Shown here piece by piece: positions 12,601-27,600 of a DNA stretch of 64,000 nt. Every line of letters starts with the position of its first letter. Position 1 is the first letter of the stretch. Under the pieces are notes generated by a model, which worked only from the letters and a program-made list of their open reading frames with translations, ran no database searches and was not told the DNA's origin. Both the position numbers and the translations under genes were made by a program. Source of the stretch: Calliopsis andreniformis (taxonomy: Eukaryota > Arthropoda > Insecta > Hymenoptera > Andrenidae); assembly GCF_051401765.1 (NCBI RefSeq), contig NC_135071.1:12502961-12566960 (forward strand). The letters run 5' to 3'.

Positions 12601-15600
12601 CAATAAAGAAATTGTATGGCAATTCATGTAATTTTTGTGACTTATTTTTAGTCCTCGTTCCACTGATTCTTAAATTAGAAAAATGGCAACGTGGTTACAA
12701 TGGGGGAGACCCCTAGGACGTCATATGGCGGCCATTGAGAAAGCCTGCAGTAAATGACTCACATTTTATCGTACTTGTCACTTGTGTTGATTTTTACGAG
12801 GGAAGTTTAAAATCCACAGTTCTTCTGTTAATTAATTTTTATAAATTATCGAAGTATATTGTTTTTATTCTAAGCTAAGTCCTAAGTTTGGTAACTACGA
12901 AACGTTTCCAAGAATTTCGCCTCGGATGATTGACATCAAAGCATCGCTGGTTTGACAGCTGCAGAAGTTTCTGCATGTCACTGAGCATACGTCAAACGTT
13001 TCTTGATTCAATGAAACAGAGCCTTTGCCTAGCTTATTGCGAATTAGTAACAGCAACAACACGATCTATACTTAGACATCAAAGGGGTGACGTCGATAAA
13101 ATTCTGTTCATTTGAACGTTGCACATTGTGCTCAGTCTTTGGAAACATTCTTGCGGTGTTAAAGTTTGACATTTATTACGGAGCATGTAATATATACAAG
13201 AATATTTAACGTAATTATATTCTCTATTTTGTCTATTTTATTTTATATTGGTAGATTGGGTCATCGAAATTTAATTAAATATGATATAGTGGCTTCTGCA
13301 CATAAGACATTTTCAAAAACATTGGTCAAAAGCGAGTAGAGATATGGGGATATAGAGTACCATATCTTAAAGGGGGTTGAAATTTTATTTTAACAGAAAA
13401 TTTTATTTCATCAAGCTTTCAGCTTCTTATAAAAGATACTATTTGCCAAAAATTTGTTCTAATATTCCTCTCTCAACAACGAGAATAAAGAAGTTTTGAA
13501 TGAGAAAAAAATGGGAATAAGGAACATGAAAGAGGCAGGGGGTCATAGAGGTGTCCGATGTTCAGAGAGAGCCACAGGCCAAAAAGGGTTGAGAAACCCT
13601 GGTCTATTGTTACTCCTTCATTTCATTCAGGTACGAAGTTAAAGTGAGATTCATGTATTCGACGAAAGTAATACTCTCATCAAAGTGACAGCATTGTAAT
13701 GGTCAACAGAAAGGAAGAAGTACGTCACTCAGAACTTTCAAGTATACAGACAAACTCCAGGAGACATTAAACGCTTTGCACAGACATCTACTTGCAAATT
13801 CTATTAAACTTTTAATTGCTACGCTTATAATCCACTTCCACTTCCTCCCTTTGTGTTTCAATCACCAAAAAGGCATCGATTGGCAACCATTGCGCAAGAG
13901 GATGTTATGAAATTTCATTTCGTCGATTCCTTCGTAACCATATTTTTACGAAATCGTTCTCGGCACGCTCCATTTCTAAGTTTCCGCGGGTACACGAGCG
14001 ACCATAAATCACAAATTTGATCAAAATGGTCCAAGTTCCCAATCTCACTTCTAACACCGCCATAGTCTCCAGCGTCGTAAAACTTTCAGAACTGTCAGAA
14101 CTTTGGAAAAGACTCGATCCCCTTTACAATACAAGCTCTCGCAGGCAGCAGAAGTCTGTTACCATAACTCGAAAATCCGTGGTGTTTTTAAATAAAATAT
14201 TCTCGAGTGGTAAACTGAAGGTTCCAAGCACCTGTCGAGGTGCAAGCTACACCAACTCAGAAAGTTACCATTCCTATGCAATTATACTCAAATTTCGAAG
14301 TAGAAATGGCACCTCATTCGACATATAAATTACGCTGAGCCACTTCGTATTTAAATTTTAATGGAAATTGATAACATTAGGGGCATTACTCTCATAAATC
14401 TGAAGCGTGATCGTGCAAGAATATCAACAATGTTTCGAAGCTTTGTTCACCGAGGATAAAGCAAAGTCGATTACATGTTTATCAAAGAAAACACTTATTC
14501 AATCGCCTCTTATCATCTGTTTATCACTATTCTGCTCAAACAAGAAGACTAAAGAAGTAAAACGAAGAAATAATGGCTCTACATAAAGTGAGTACTAAAA
14601 GAGAATACTTAAAGAGACACACACCATTAAAGTCACGTTGTTTTACCTCCCTAATCACCTGGCCTGTGGTAATCAACGACTAATGGGACGCTTTGTACCA
14701 AGCACATTTCTCATAGAACTTCTCCACGTTCATGGACCCGATTTGAGGCAGTGTTCAGATGGATCGATCGCTCCCGAATACGATCCTCTGGAAAATACCG
14801 AGTAATATCCAATAAAGCAAAGACCTGGCGAGTGCAGCTTTAGATAGTTTATCGATTGCTCTTCGCGACCACGGTTCACCCTTAAAGCTACAAAGTTAAA
14901 ACGCTCAGGGAGTTCGCTGGTTGTGTAAATACTTTTTTATCCTCCGTTCGCTGGCATTAGGCGCGCGATTCCGCCAACCCTTTGTAAGTTCCTCTCGCGT
15001 TATGCCGCGTGTACATTCTGACGTCACGCGATATCGCAAACAACGCGTGAACACTCTGACCGAGTGGACGCGATATTGCATGAAAGAGTGATCCATCGAC
15101 GGGCTGTTTTGCATCAGCGAGCTGTTATACGCAAACTTCTGGGATGAAAACTGACTGGACTGAGAACTTCGCTAACTTTCTTATTGTACTTCGTATCAAA
15201 TGTAGCACGCGATGCAATATCGCGACAGTTTCGAATTTTCCTGTGCTCCGAAGATTATTCGCGTGTCCTGTGTACTGTTGTGTAAGGACCTTTGTGAGAA
15301 TTGTTTGTAGGAAAAATATACAGAGCTGTTTGGTTAAGAGAAATTGTTTTACTTTATTTTTTACACTGATTGGTACGTCGTTGCTCCTCTGATTTATAAT
15401 AAAGTAACTTTGATCAACTAATTTCGCAAAAAGTTGTTCATAGATCTCGTTATTTTCCAGAGGTCGTGACTATTATGACGCAAGTTTTGAAAGTTGTGGT
15501 ATGAGAATTAAGGGCAGATCTCGTGTAGTAACACTAAAGTTAGATGGTTCTTTCTGAATTTTTTGAGAAGGAATTAATACCCCTATTGTACTGAAGTTTT

Positions 15601-18600
15601 GGGAACATAAAGAGAGACTTTGGAAGTATAGGAAAAGTATTTTTTAGCACACTTCTTATTGCTTATTAAATGGCGATCAAGTCTTGTAATCGTCTTCAAT
15701 GATGTACCAATCCTGTGGTAGTATTTATGACAGACATCAGAAAGCAACAAATCAAAAATTATCTTAAAGTCTGACAATTTATGCTGGAATTGAACCTATT
15801 TTAGATAAGAATCTGATAAATCAAAACAAATTCTAGCGTTTGGAAGATAATTTTGTGTTTGACATACAATTTGAGTTTAAAAGTTTTGTTCAAAATGTTA
15901 TAAATGAAAAATAAATTCAGATTTTAGGTGTAGTCCCTGAAGAAGGTTTTAATGAAAAGAATAAGTGTTGTCCTAAATCGATTAGTCGATTAATTCTCGA
16001 AGTATCCTAACCGCCAATTTAGAAAATATGATATCGAGAAAAACGCCTTTAAACATTACAATAAGATTTCAAAGTACTTCTAATTTAAAATTCGATAAAC
16101 TATACCTTCCCTGTTTTTTCTCAATGATCTCAACACCTTTTAATAATTTATAACGATTATTCGTAACTAGAACAGTTATGAGTTATCTTTTTCAAATTAC
16201 TTCATTTTTTTAAAAGTTTCTTCATTTGATGATGACTGCCTTTCATTTAAATAAAAATTCATTTCTGTTCAGTGATTTTGTCCTAAGGAATTGTTTAAAT
16301 CACTGTTATTTTGGATCTCTGTTTCTCTGCACTCGTCTAATTCCGAGCTCATTCGCTTTTGATCATGAACCCATTCGCTACACAGAGCGACTGTAATCAT
16401 CCGCAACTGAACAGTCACTGTGCATTCAGGTTGACTGCAGTCAGCTGCCATGAAACGACTGGAGTATTTTGTTATGTTCGAAATTCCAATTTTAATGTTG
16501 TAACTATTTAGCTACTACAGAAATTAAAGTAGAAGTATCAATAACTGAACATCTAAGGACACAAAGCTAATATATTTGGAATAAAATTAATTATTTAGTA
16601 CAGCTCTTTTCTTATTGACAGTAATAAATAATAATTCGTCAATGTTTTAATGCAATATAGTTACACTGTTGAAAGTATTTAACGAATGCATCATCAGAGT
16701 GTTGCACAAAAAAGAAATCAATTTTTATCGCAGCATGACAGGCGTTCCCCTTTAAGTCCTCGAATTTTCTATCGTACGTGATCGTAAGATCCAAGTACCA
16801 ACTTCCTTACCGCATTAAGGAAAACGATTTCACATTAGATTGTTTCACCGTGGCGTACACTGAAAATTATGGTACACGTCGTGACTCTCGACAGACGTAT
16901 TTCTGAGAAACGGAATCTCCCGAGAATCAAATCGTAAATTGCGTTTCCTTACAACGACCGTAGCTCGGTCTACTTCCATGGTAGCGCATTGTTACTTTGG
17001 TACACCTAAAGGAAACTGCTGAAGATGAGAAACGAAAAAGGAAAACTAACATTGAGGGAACGTCTAGAATAGTAGCAAGCCAACAGCAAAGTCAAAGTTT
17101 ACGGAGGAAAGGAGAAAATGAATTGTCTTATCGATTCTATCACCTTCGACCTCTCGCCTGTTATTAGGAATCGCATAAAATTGTGCATAAAATTCGAAAC
17201 TCAAATTACGACGAGAGAAAAGCTCACGTTAGCATTGCTCCACATGTTATTTCACTTTTCTGCTCATAAATAGAGGACGTAGTCAGCTTCTTCCCTGGAA
17301 CCTCATGAATTTAGTCATGTTGGAACTACGTAAGAAGTAAGTCCATAAGCACATGAGCAGACGTCCTAGAGTTTGTTCAAATATTTTACAGAACGTAATA
17401 TTTTAATATTAAGAGAGTTTCATTCCGTTTTATTTTCAACGAAACCAGGAAAAGTAGACTATGTGACATTTTTCGCCTAAGCTGGCTTGTCAAGTATGCT
17501 AGAGAAATTCACTGGTTTTCTCGAGAGGTACCCTGCATAACTCTTGCGAAGACGCGTCCCCAAGAGTGTGCTTTGGCGTAGTGTTGGAGGTACTCAACTT
17601 ACAATTTAGCGATGGTGGAATTTTACAAATCAATTATACTAACATGATAAATTACACTTAGAACGACTATTATCTTCCATGTTATCGATATTAAATATTT
17701 TTTCAATCTCTGCATAGCTTCTAAATTTTTAAAAATACAACTGTCTTACTTTCTCCTCTTTAATAATTGAACTTTATGCGCCTTTTAATATGCCACGACT
17801 TTAACACAGTTGCTGATGGACTTTTCAACTATGCCTTAAAGCCTACTCGTCATTTCCCAGAGGAGGATGTATTGTGTTTGACATTCTCCATGACGTGGTT
17901 TGTCGAATGCTCGACTTTATGTGAGCTACGAATGTCAGGATCAACGAGAAACGTGATATACGAAATTCTTTCTCCTTGGAAAGTTTAAGAGCATAGCACA
18001 TTGTAGCATTCATTTTCTTTGGAGGGTTTCAGGCAGCAAAGGCTTGGCTGTGGTAGTGCTGATCTCGAGAATACTTAGAGATGGCCCGCCATTTGGTATA
18101 TCGCGTATGTGTACATATATTTACATATGCGCCATCTTTTCCTGAAAGCATTTTGTCTTTACCAAGGAAAACAACAGCCTAGCTGGTACTGTAGAAAAAC
18201 TTAGTGAAAAGTACAAATCTAAAAAAAAGATCTATTGACTAATGGCTGTAAAATATTAACAGGCATTATGAATTATATTTACAGGTAGAACTTAAAATAC
18301 TTCACTGAGTTGCAGAAAGAGGTAAGGCGTTAAAAATTTGTTGATTTTTCAGCAGACGCGAGCAAGAGGGCAAACCTAAAAGAAAATGTGAAACCGAAAA
18401 GGGAACAGCTGGAAATGGTAGTGTAGTGTTTCGAATATTGTATTACGTGATTCTACTGTGAGGGCAGAGCGCGTTTGTGATTTTCTAAATGTGTTACTGA
18501 ATTGTGATTGTGCGTGCCTTGACCGACTGTGTGAAAGAAAGAACGACAAGAGTGCGTGAGTGTCTAGAGTGTAAATAACAAGAATTTGGAACAGAATGAA

Positions 18601-21600
18601 ACGAGGTGTGGTGGTTTCTTGTAGGCGTGTGGGCTTGTGGGGACGTGAGTGGTTCTTGAATGGGAGAGAGTCAGAGAGAAAAACGATTGAGTATAGAACT
18701 AGGGTAGGTTTCTTACATTTGAAATACCTTAGACAGGTTCGTTTTCGATTTTCTCAAATGAAATAATTGAGTATTAAACTTTTTAATTTTTAAACGATTT
18801 TCCACCCACCCTGTATAAAATACTTTGAAACTGTATAGTTTATGTTTCAAGTGGACTCAGATATAATACTGCGAAGGTTAAAAATAAATATTCATGATTT
18901 TTTAATGAAAAAAATTAACTTTTTGTTGACTCATCTCAAGGCATGTTTAGAAACTACTATTGCCTTTTAGCAATCAAGCTTAAGCTCAAATAGGATTGCA
19001 ATACAGTTATATGTAAAAATAGCTTTATGTGTACATCGAAAAACGCTGCACAGCCCTGCAGAGTGTTCTGACACACCAGGAATAGTATGAAATCTGCTAC
19101 CCAGTGACGTCATAGGATAGAAAGGGAACTTTTCGAGTGGGGTGGGGATTGCTCCCCCAACCAGTGACAGCTAGCAACCCCCACTCCATTTGAACAGTTC
19201 CCTCTCTACCTCATGCTGTCATCGGGCAGCATGTTTCACACCATCCCTGTCTGATACGCTTACCGAGAAAAAATACTAACGTTGTAAATATTGAGGATTC
19301 CAATTTTAGGCATTGGAAATATTATTTTGGACACTTCAAACAGCAATAGAAAAATTAGGGAGATCGATTTTTTAAAATTTTAATAATGTACCCTTCCCTT
19401 AAACAATAGCAAAAGAAATTTTCATACAATCAGTTGCATTTGTCGCAAACTCTTCCTTTTTTATTGTAGATGTGACAATGTCACTAACGAGGCGTTTCAG
19501 CACTCGAAACACGGTTCATGGCCGAGCTTAATCCTAAAACGAAATCGAAGGTCACTCGACGATTCAACACAATTCTTCTCTTTTATCCGCTTTTGTCCGA
19601 AGAGCGGCGCGGCACGATGTTCCCATCACGTTATGAAACTTATTCGAATATTGGTAAAACGAAGATATGTTTCAGCGAACGAACTCAATTATCTCCGCGA
19701 ATACGACGCAAGTGCGAGCAAAGCCAATAGGAAGCCAATTTTCGGATACTTCCGATGATTGAACAATAATTCCAATCGAGGCGAAGATTGTTTTTTGGCA
19801 TCGACAATAATCGAGCACTATGACGTTATCAGTCAGCAACGTAAAACCTCTGACGTTTTTCGAGGGATATCAGTTTACGATTTATGATACTTGAGAATCG
19901 TGTTAAGGGGATCTGCAACACTGGTCATCTAATCAATTTGCAAACTAAACCCGCTGACATTTATTGACTGCGTTTCCTATAATGAACGTACTCCTGAGTG
20001 TTCATATTTGATTGTAAAGTTTGAAGGTAAAAATTTATGTATTCTACTCGAAAATAAATATATTCATTCATGGTCTTATAATTTACTATCAGTACTTCCT
20101 ATAAATTAATCTTTTAATTGACTATGCTCATGCAGAGAGTTCGACAACAGTATCAGTGAAGTGTGTCTGACTCGAAGAGTTATTCTACTGCTGGTATATA
20201 TTAGACAGAGATGGGCAAAATTTCCAAAGGAAAATTTTGAAGTTCGAATAAGTAAAACAAAATTTTTATTCATTATTCATCGAATGAAGATAATTAGAGT
20301 TATCTTTATTCGAAACGCTACGAATGAATGAATTTATTCAACGAGAATTTATCTGTTTCATTGGAAGCGTAGGATAAGGTTTTCGGTAGCCTTTGAGTAG
20401 TCCAAGATATTATATACAGGTTGATTATTATCTATTATCGATAAGTCTCTGGGACCCTTTGGGACAACTTTAGGAGACTTTGAGGCAACTTTGGAAACTA
20501 ATATATTAGGTCAGACGCTGTAGTGTTAGTAGAATAAATACTAATTATGCTAGTAGAATAAATACCAACCAGTCAGACACATTTCACACCCATTTTAAAT
20601 ATATTTTTAATAATTAGGAACTGAGAAAGGAAGCCCTAAACATAATATTAATTTTCTCTTTATTTTCTCAATATTAATTTTCGTCTTATTTCAGTATCGA
20701 TGTCAAATCTAAACATTTCTGACACTTATTGTCAAGCACCCCTTAGTATAGGCATACACGACTAAAGACCAATTACAGTCTTATCAATTAGTACCTTTGT
20801 CTCCATATTGCTAGTAAATGTGTTGACAATTATATAAGAGCAGCCAAAAGAACACATTAACACGTTGATTGCCACGCTAAATTCACTAAAAATTCTATCA
20901 CGTTGGCAGTGGTTCCAACTCGAAAAAAAAAATATTTTTAATTGATATCTGCATTTATTCTAGAGTGTTCTCCTTCATCTAGTTAGCTGTCACTATAATT
21001 TTTTGTTACTACCATTCGTAATTCTATGGTTAAAGCAAAGCGACTTAAGTCACATATTTTTGTTTTCGAGATATTTCCGTTTTCAACTTCAATACTGTCT
21101 TATAGACTTGTGTCTTCTTGATCCCTCAGTTTTAAGAGAAACAATTCTCTTAGTGTCCCTTTTTTCTTTTTAGAACTACATATTCTATATCCTAAGTCTC
21201 AATTAAGACCTTAACTTGAATTTTCTGAAAATGTGACACAAGTCGTTTTGCCTTACAATCACACAATTTTACTTACAAGGGTGTCAAAACTGTCACCCAT
21301 ATACATGTAAGTGACACGGCAGTCAATGTGTTAATAGAATACTCGTACAACGAGCACTCAAGAATAATTGTTCTCGTTTCTTCTGAATAGGAACCAGCGA
21401 AGGTTAAAACTCATGCTTGTTAAAGCATCGTAACTTTGTTTCACATTCTAAAGTCGAGGTCCCACTGGTTTAACGAATCGTCTGAGACGGTTGAAAGGGG
21501 ACTCCTTCGGATCAGGCACTGAAGGATATTAGTTACCGCGAACAAAGGGGAGCTCTCTCTGAAGGAAACTTTCTTGAGGGGTAAAGAAAAATTTGCGTGA

Positions 21601-24600
21601 GTCGGCAGAAGAAGGGCACGGTAAAAGGAAGACTTTACATGCTCCGATGGAGACGAGGAGGAATACTGTCGAAGAGCAAGGTAGAAAAAACGGGGGTAGA
21701 GCTTAACACGCTGGACGGCATGCTAATGGAAATCGATTCGGAAAATGTTCCCTCCGCGTAACGAGCCGCGTACGTGAGAATTTTCTGGGCTCGATCCAGG
21801 GAAAATGTTTTCCTCTGCGCGTCTCATTAATCCGAGGAACCCCCCGCGTTATTATGTAAGACGATGATTGATCCTGTAAATCTCGACCATAACGAGGGCA
21901 ACCTGTGATTAATGATTCACGACTGCGGTGGCTCCTGGGCTTCGTCTTCATTATTCGTACGTCGTTCTGGTTTATGGCTGATAATGCCCATTCACGATTT
22001 CATTTAACTCGTGCGTGAATGAAATTAATCGAGAGCTTCATAGAATATTCGAAAAATTCTGAATTAATGATAAGTAGTTGAGTGTCGTTTGTCGTGGAGC
22101 GTGTCAAAATTATAAATTTAATGTATCTATAGGGGCTGCAGCGAATGCAATATAGAATATAATATTTAAATATACCTATTATTAAATATTAAATATACCT
22201 ATTTTGAACGATGTAATTTGTTATATTATAGAATTTTGTTTCATTTAGGTGTAATACTTTTAAGATATGTGCATGTGTATATTTTTTTCGTCAGAAGAAA
22301 TTAAATATGTGGCTGCCATTTAATTAATGAGATATTTGGCCTTGTTTATTATGAATAAGCTTTTCAATGTTGGAAGGAACGTTTAATTTGAAACTACCAT
22401 TCTAATACTGTTTTTTAGTTCGTCATTTTTGAAAATAACTTACTGTCGTTTGATTTCGCTTATTTTTCTATGTTTTCGTTGTACTGTCAGAAGCAAGTAT
22501 TTTTCAAGTAACCACTTATTGTTTGCTTCATATTGACAATAGATTGTGCTTTTGCCAAATTGTTTACACCTCAGCTGAATGAAGTAATTAAAGGTCTGCG
22601 GGTCGCTCATCGCTGCTGCAAATTAATATCAGGTAAACAAGAAAGTTCTGTCGCTCTTCATAGTAAGATCGCGCATATTTTTTAAATAAAACAATTTCAT
22701 ATTCCAATACACATGGGACTACATTTTCTCAGCAGGAAGATTGTTTATCACTTTCATTTTCATCAAACTCAGAGTTTTTATTATAATATAAGTAACCTTT
22801 TAACTCCAACATCTTGGTTACCTAATAGATAAACAAAAATTCTTCTAAAAATCGATAAATATTGTCTATTTATGGAACTTGAAAAAAAACATTGAAAATC
22901 CAAAGTATCGGTCACTGATGAGCGTGTTAATCGATATTTAAATGGGCTACAAAGTGTTGTCTGTCAGCTGAAAAGATTGAAAACGTGTTCTCTGCGTAAT
23001 TCAATTTTATGTACAAATATAATCTCTCGCGTTAGTAGTTGCTGACGCAAAGTGTCTCAATTCAGTTTAATGACTTTAATGACTGTAGCAGCGACAGTCG
23101 GATAAATTCCTCTCACCCTTGTTACTGGTGGCACCGTCTACTCGCAATAATTTTAGCAACCTCGTCTGTCTTGGAAATAATGTGCAGGGCGCGAAGGAAT
23201 GAATCGATAGCTCCCATTAGCAACCTGTAGCGATTGCAGAACACGCTACAAAGGAACGACTCGAACGACAAAGTGTCGAGGAAGAGGAAGATGAAAATAA
23301 TGATGCTGCCCCCCTTGCGGTGCTAAAGGAAGACCACGTATTTTTGTAAGAGGTCTCAAGGCTAAGATGAATTGCATCGGGCTAATGGAAAATAAATAGC
23401 ATTGATACATTAATATTAAATTCTAGTAATTAGTCCAAGTAGTTATCTTAAGAGAGACAAGATCTTGTTTGCAGACTTTGCAAACTCGCTAGTGATAATT
23501 AATTGCAAGTCTCTTGAATGCAGGAAACACGGTAATAAGTTTATGAAAACTGAAGATAATAAAACGAGGCAAGTAAAATAGCTCAATATTTCTTGTTTAT
23601 ATTACAAGAAAGAGTTTTAATTATTATTAGAAAAATTTCGAGGTGAAACATGCTACTACTATAATCCTATAAATAAAACTGCCATTCATACGTAGGTAAC
23701 ATGGTAGTCAAGGTATTAAACCTCTGATCCTTCATCCCTGACGGCAGTTATTCGTTGAGAAGATTAAACCACCTGATGCACGCGACAGTAGATAGATTGC
23801 TACTCTATAGGCATCTTGGATCTGGGTTAAGTCTGTTAAACTTAAGATAATATTGTTCCCTTACTTCGCCCTTGAATAATTAATTAACTTTAGTATGATA
23901 TTATTTGGAGAAAGAACAGTATGAATCGTGGAAAATGTTGGTACACACTCTGGATCAATACTACGATGCATTTGGAACATTCAAAAGCAGATACTTGATC
24001 TCAGAGCCATTTTATATGTTTATTGTATTTTCACTGAAGAGACGAAAAGGATCTTAACAGAGATGTAATCTGTGATGGCAATTATCATTGAAACTCGGAC
24101 TTGGAATTCGATTTAACATTCGCAACGAGTCACGTTTCTCGATCTTTCATGCAATTCGAAAATGAATAGTCACAAAGAGCTTGTCCCCGTTGCACAACAC
24201 GCATCATACATTCATTCGCGTTCACGTGAATTAGCGGGAAGAATAGGGGAAATGCCCGCGCAGAGGAATATACTGTGAAAGCGGAAATATCGTGGTTGAG
24301 AAATGCAGTCAGCCAGTGAAACCGCCGCAGCAGCATTTATCATGACGTGGATTTAACGTTTACATCTTTCAACGGCTTTCCCGCTTTTCGCCATTCGCGA
24401 CTGGTGAAACTTGTTGAGGGAAAAAGAGAAACGAAGGGAAACGTTGAAAAAAGAGCAGATCATTTCAAGCCTGCCTCCATCCTGTGACGAAATAAGCAAT
24501 TGCCAATCTGTGGCTGCTTCTATTTCTGCTCTACGAGCTAGGGACATTTTTATTTTAATACCCTTTGGAAATACTTCCTTCCTGTTTCAGAGAACGTTAT

Positions 24601-27600
24601 TTGTAATTATGTTTAAATAGTAATTAAGAAACAGTTTGGACAAAATGAACTATATTTTAGAATTATGAAATTTCATAAATATGTGAGTACACTGTAAGAA
24701 TATCCCTTCAAAAAATCTTGAGAAGGTAAACTAAAGCTTGCCAAGTAAATGCGTTCTCTAGAAATCAATTTCCCACAAAGCATCAATCTTTTGAAGAAAC
24801 AAATTTAAGATCATTTTGAGCACCACTTAAATCCTTAAAAATCATTTAAAGAATGTCTCGAAATAATGGCCTTTTACCCAACATTTAAAGCTCTTTTCGA
24901 TTGCAGGCTTAAATTTTACACATTACAATTGAAAAACTCAAAGTTACCTTTATATCTCCACAAAAATTCACAATAGCAAAGAACTAATTCTGGCATCCTG
25001 CATCCTTTTCGAACCCTCCAACTTTGATCTAAAATATTTTTTCATATAAATAACTTCTCAAGGAATTTAGGTGGCAGATTTTGGTGAATCACTCTGTGTA
25101 TCGTGAATTAAATATCTTTATTATTATTACCATTTTCGAATTGCGAGTGTACTTGAAGCAAACACTTCAAGTAAACCTGAAGTAAACCTTCCTTGCCTCG
25201 GTTCCTGTACACTATATTATGCCTTCCACGAACTATTTTAATGTTCGATGATCCTGTACAATTTTAAAATAGCGCCCGCGGGTTTCAACAGTTTACTATC
25301 TTGTTTTCTTCAATGCCAAAGTATCTTGCACATTGCGCAAACTGTATACCTTGACGAAGCTTTAACCGACTTACGCGAACTTTACGTTTGGTAACTTTTA
25401 AAGTACTAAGCTGGAGAATCCAGCGACTCCATTAAAGACATGGAAATTGAGTGTTTAACAATTGCGACTGATTTTAAAATTACACCGTTTCTGGTTTAAG
25501 CTGTTTCTTACCAACTGTGTAGGTCAAATGTGAATTTATTATTAAACGATAAGTATAGAATTGGTATAATGTTATGGCACTAATTTTTAACACTATTTAA
25601 ATTTATTGAAAAAAGTTCAATTTTAATATAATGGTTATAAGAGAAAAGGACCTATGTTACATGTTCAAAAAATTTGACTTAAAATCTTAATTGACACTTA
25701 GAATATAGAATCTACATATATTTTCAGTAAAGAAAAAGGGCATTAAAAGAATTTTTTCACCTAAAAATGAGGGTTATGGACACAGGTCTATAAGACAGTA
25801 CTGAAGCTGAAAACTTTAAAAACGCTAATATCTCTACAACAACATGTGACTTAGGTTGTTTTATCTTACAACCACAGATATAGTAGTTGCAATACGAAAA
25901 TAGAATATTCAATTCACTAGTTCTTAATTGTAATTGACAGACAAATTTTATATAAATCTATTCTTTAATTAGCAATTATGAAAAAACTATATAGACAGTT
26001 TTATTGAAATTAATATATTCGCTTCATAACATTTCAATCTAACCTCATTTCAATTTTGCTAATGTTCTTCAATATAATTTTCCTGTTTCAAACACAAGTG
26101 CGTCAACTTTCATTAATGATTTCTCGATAACGATTTCATATTTTATAATCTAAATCAGTGGTCCTCAAAATTTGAATGAAATCTTGGACTTTTGCGTTTA
26201 ACGAAGAACTACCTTAAATGGGATTGAAACTTCCCTCTCTTAAATAATGTACCTAATAAAACTTCGACTCGAGGGGACTTCCCAAGATTCATTTTCTATA
26301 TTATGAAAGAGGATTTTTGAAGCGAGGTAAACTAATGAACCGAGTCTCTGCCCAGGAAATTCGAAAAGATTCGAAGTTCCAGAATCGTAAGGACTCGAAG
26401 CTGGGAGAATCGTAAGGATAATTCATGGTAATGAGCTTCGCCGCGACGTGGCTTCTGCGTTGAAAACTTTCGAGCCGTAATTCGTTAGCAATGACAGCAG
26501 TGGGAGCAATTATGCGACCAAAGACATTATCATTGGTAAAACAGTGAATTAGAGAGGCACGTAGCTCGAGTATTTAGCGCCAGGCTGCCGCCGTGTTTTG
26601 TTGCGAGTGGAGAACCGCAGGCTTTATAAGCGTCCTCGAAATTGCGTTAGTGGAGTGCAGATCACGGGATGTGGATTTGCATAACGGGCAAGTGTGGCGC
26701 ATAATGTGTAATGATAATTTGCACCGAACGTCCCGTGCAATTTAGATATTGGATTGCTGAAGTGGCTTCTCATTAAACAAGTATTAGACAGGAAATGTCG
26801 TTTGATGTGCCGCGAAGAAGTGTAGGACGAGCAAAACGTGCTCTGTGAATTCATGCAAAATTATTTCTATCACTGATAGATAATATTATTGGTGTCTACG
26901 CTAACAAGGTTTTGAAAATATATGCAGTGAAATTTGTTTCAGTGGCTTAGCTATAGAGAGGCAGTTGTGTGTGATGTATAAGGGTCCGAAGACAGCAGTG
27001 GGCCCACTGGTTCATGCAGTCCAAGTTTATAAATTATATATTATTATATTATATCTTTTGAATCTTTCCTATTATCTGCCTGCCACTATTTATCGAAATC
27101 TAATTAATACATAAAATCACATTTTAAATAGAAAATTAACTTTTTATTCTAGTTTAAATACACCTTTAAACTGTTTGAGAAATGTATGAAAGAATTTTAT
27201 ACAGTACCTATATGAAAAAGCAATACCAAAAAATGATATTGTAATATCACTTTGAAGGCCAACATACTACACATAAATTGACACTTTAGATAGAATACAA
27301 ATAGATATATTTACATGTACTGTGTTCTTATATTCTTATAATGTGTCTTTCACATTCGTAATAGAACTATTTTTCAAATAAGAAGTATATGTTTTTTGCT
27401 TTATTTCTTTCTCTGTACTTTAATGGTTCTTTTATTGACTAGTAATTTAATAATAATTTTTTGTTTAAACCTACATTTCATTTGTATAACGACCATAACG
27501 TAAATAATGTATTTAAATAATATGAAGAAAATAATGGTAACGTAAATAATGTATTTAAATAATATGAAGAAAATAATGGTGTAGGTCTCAGTGATCTCTA

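Noticed and set aside
25062..25100. Single end similar to the 34402-34575 element
   Set aside because: Only one diverged end is recognisable, so no element boundaries could be drawn.
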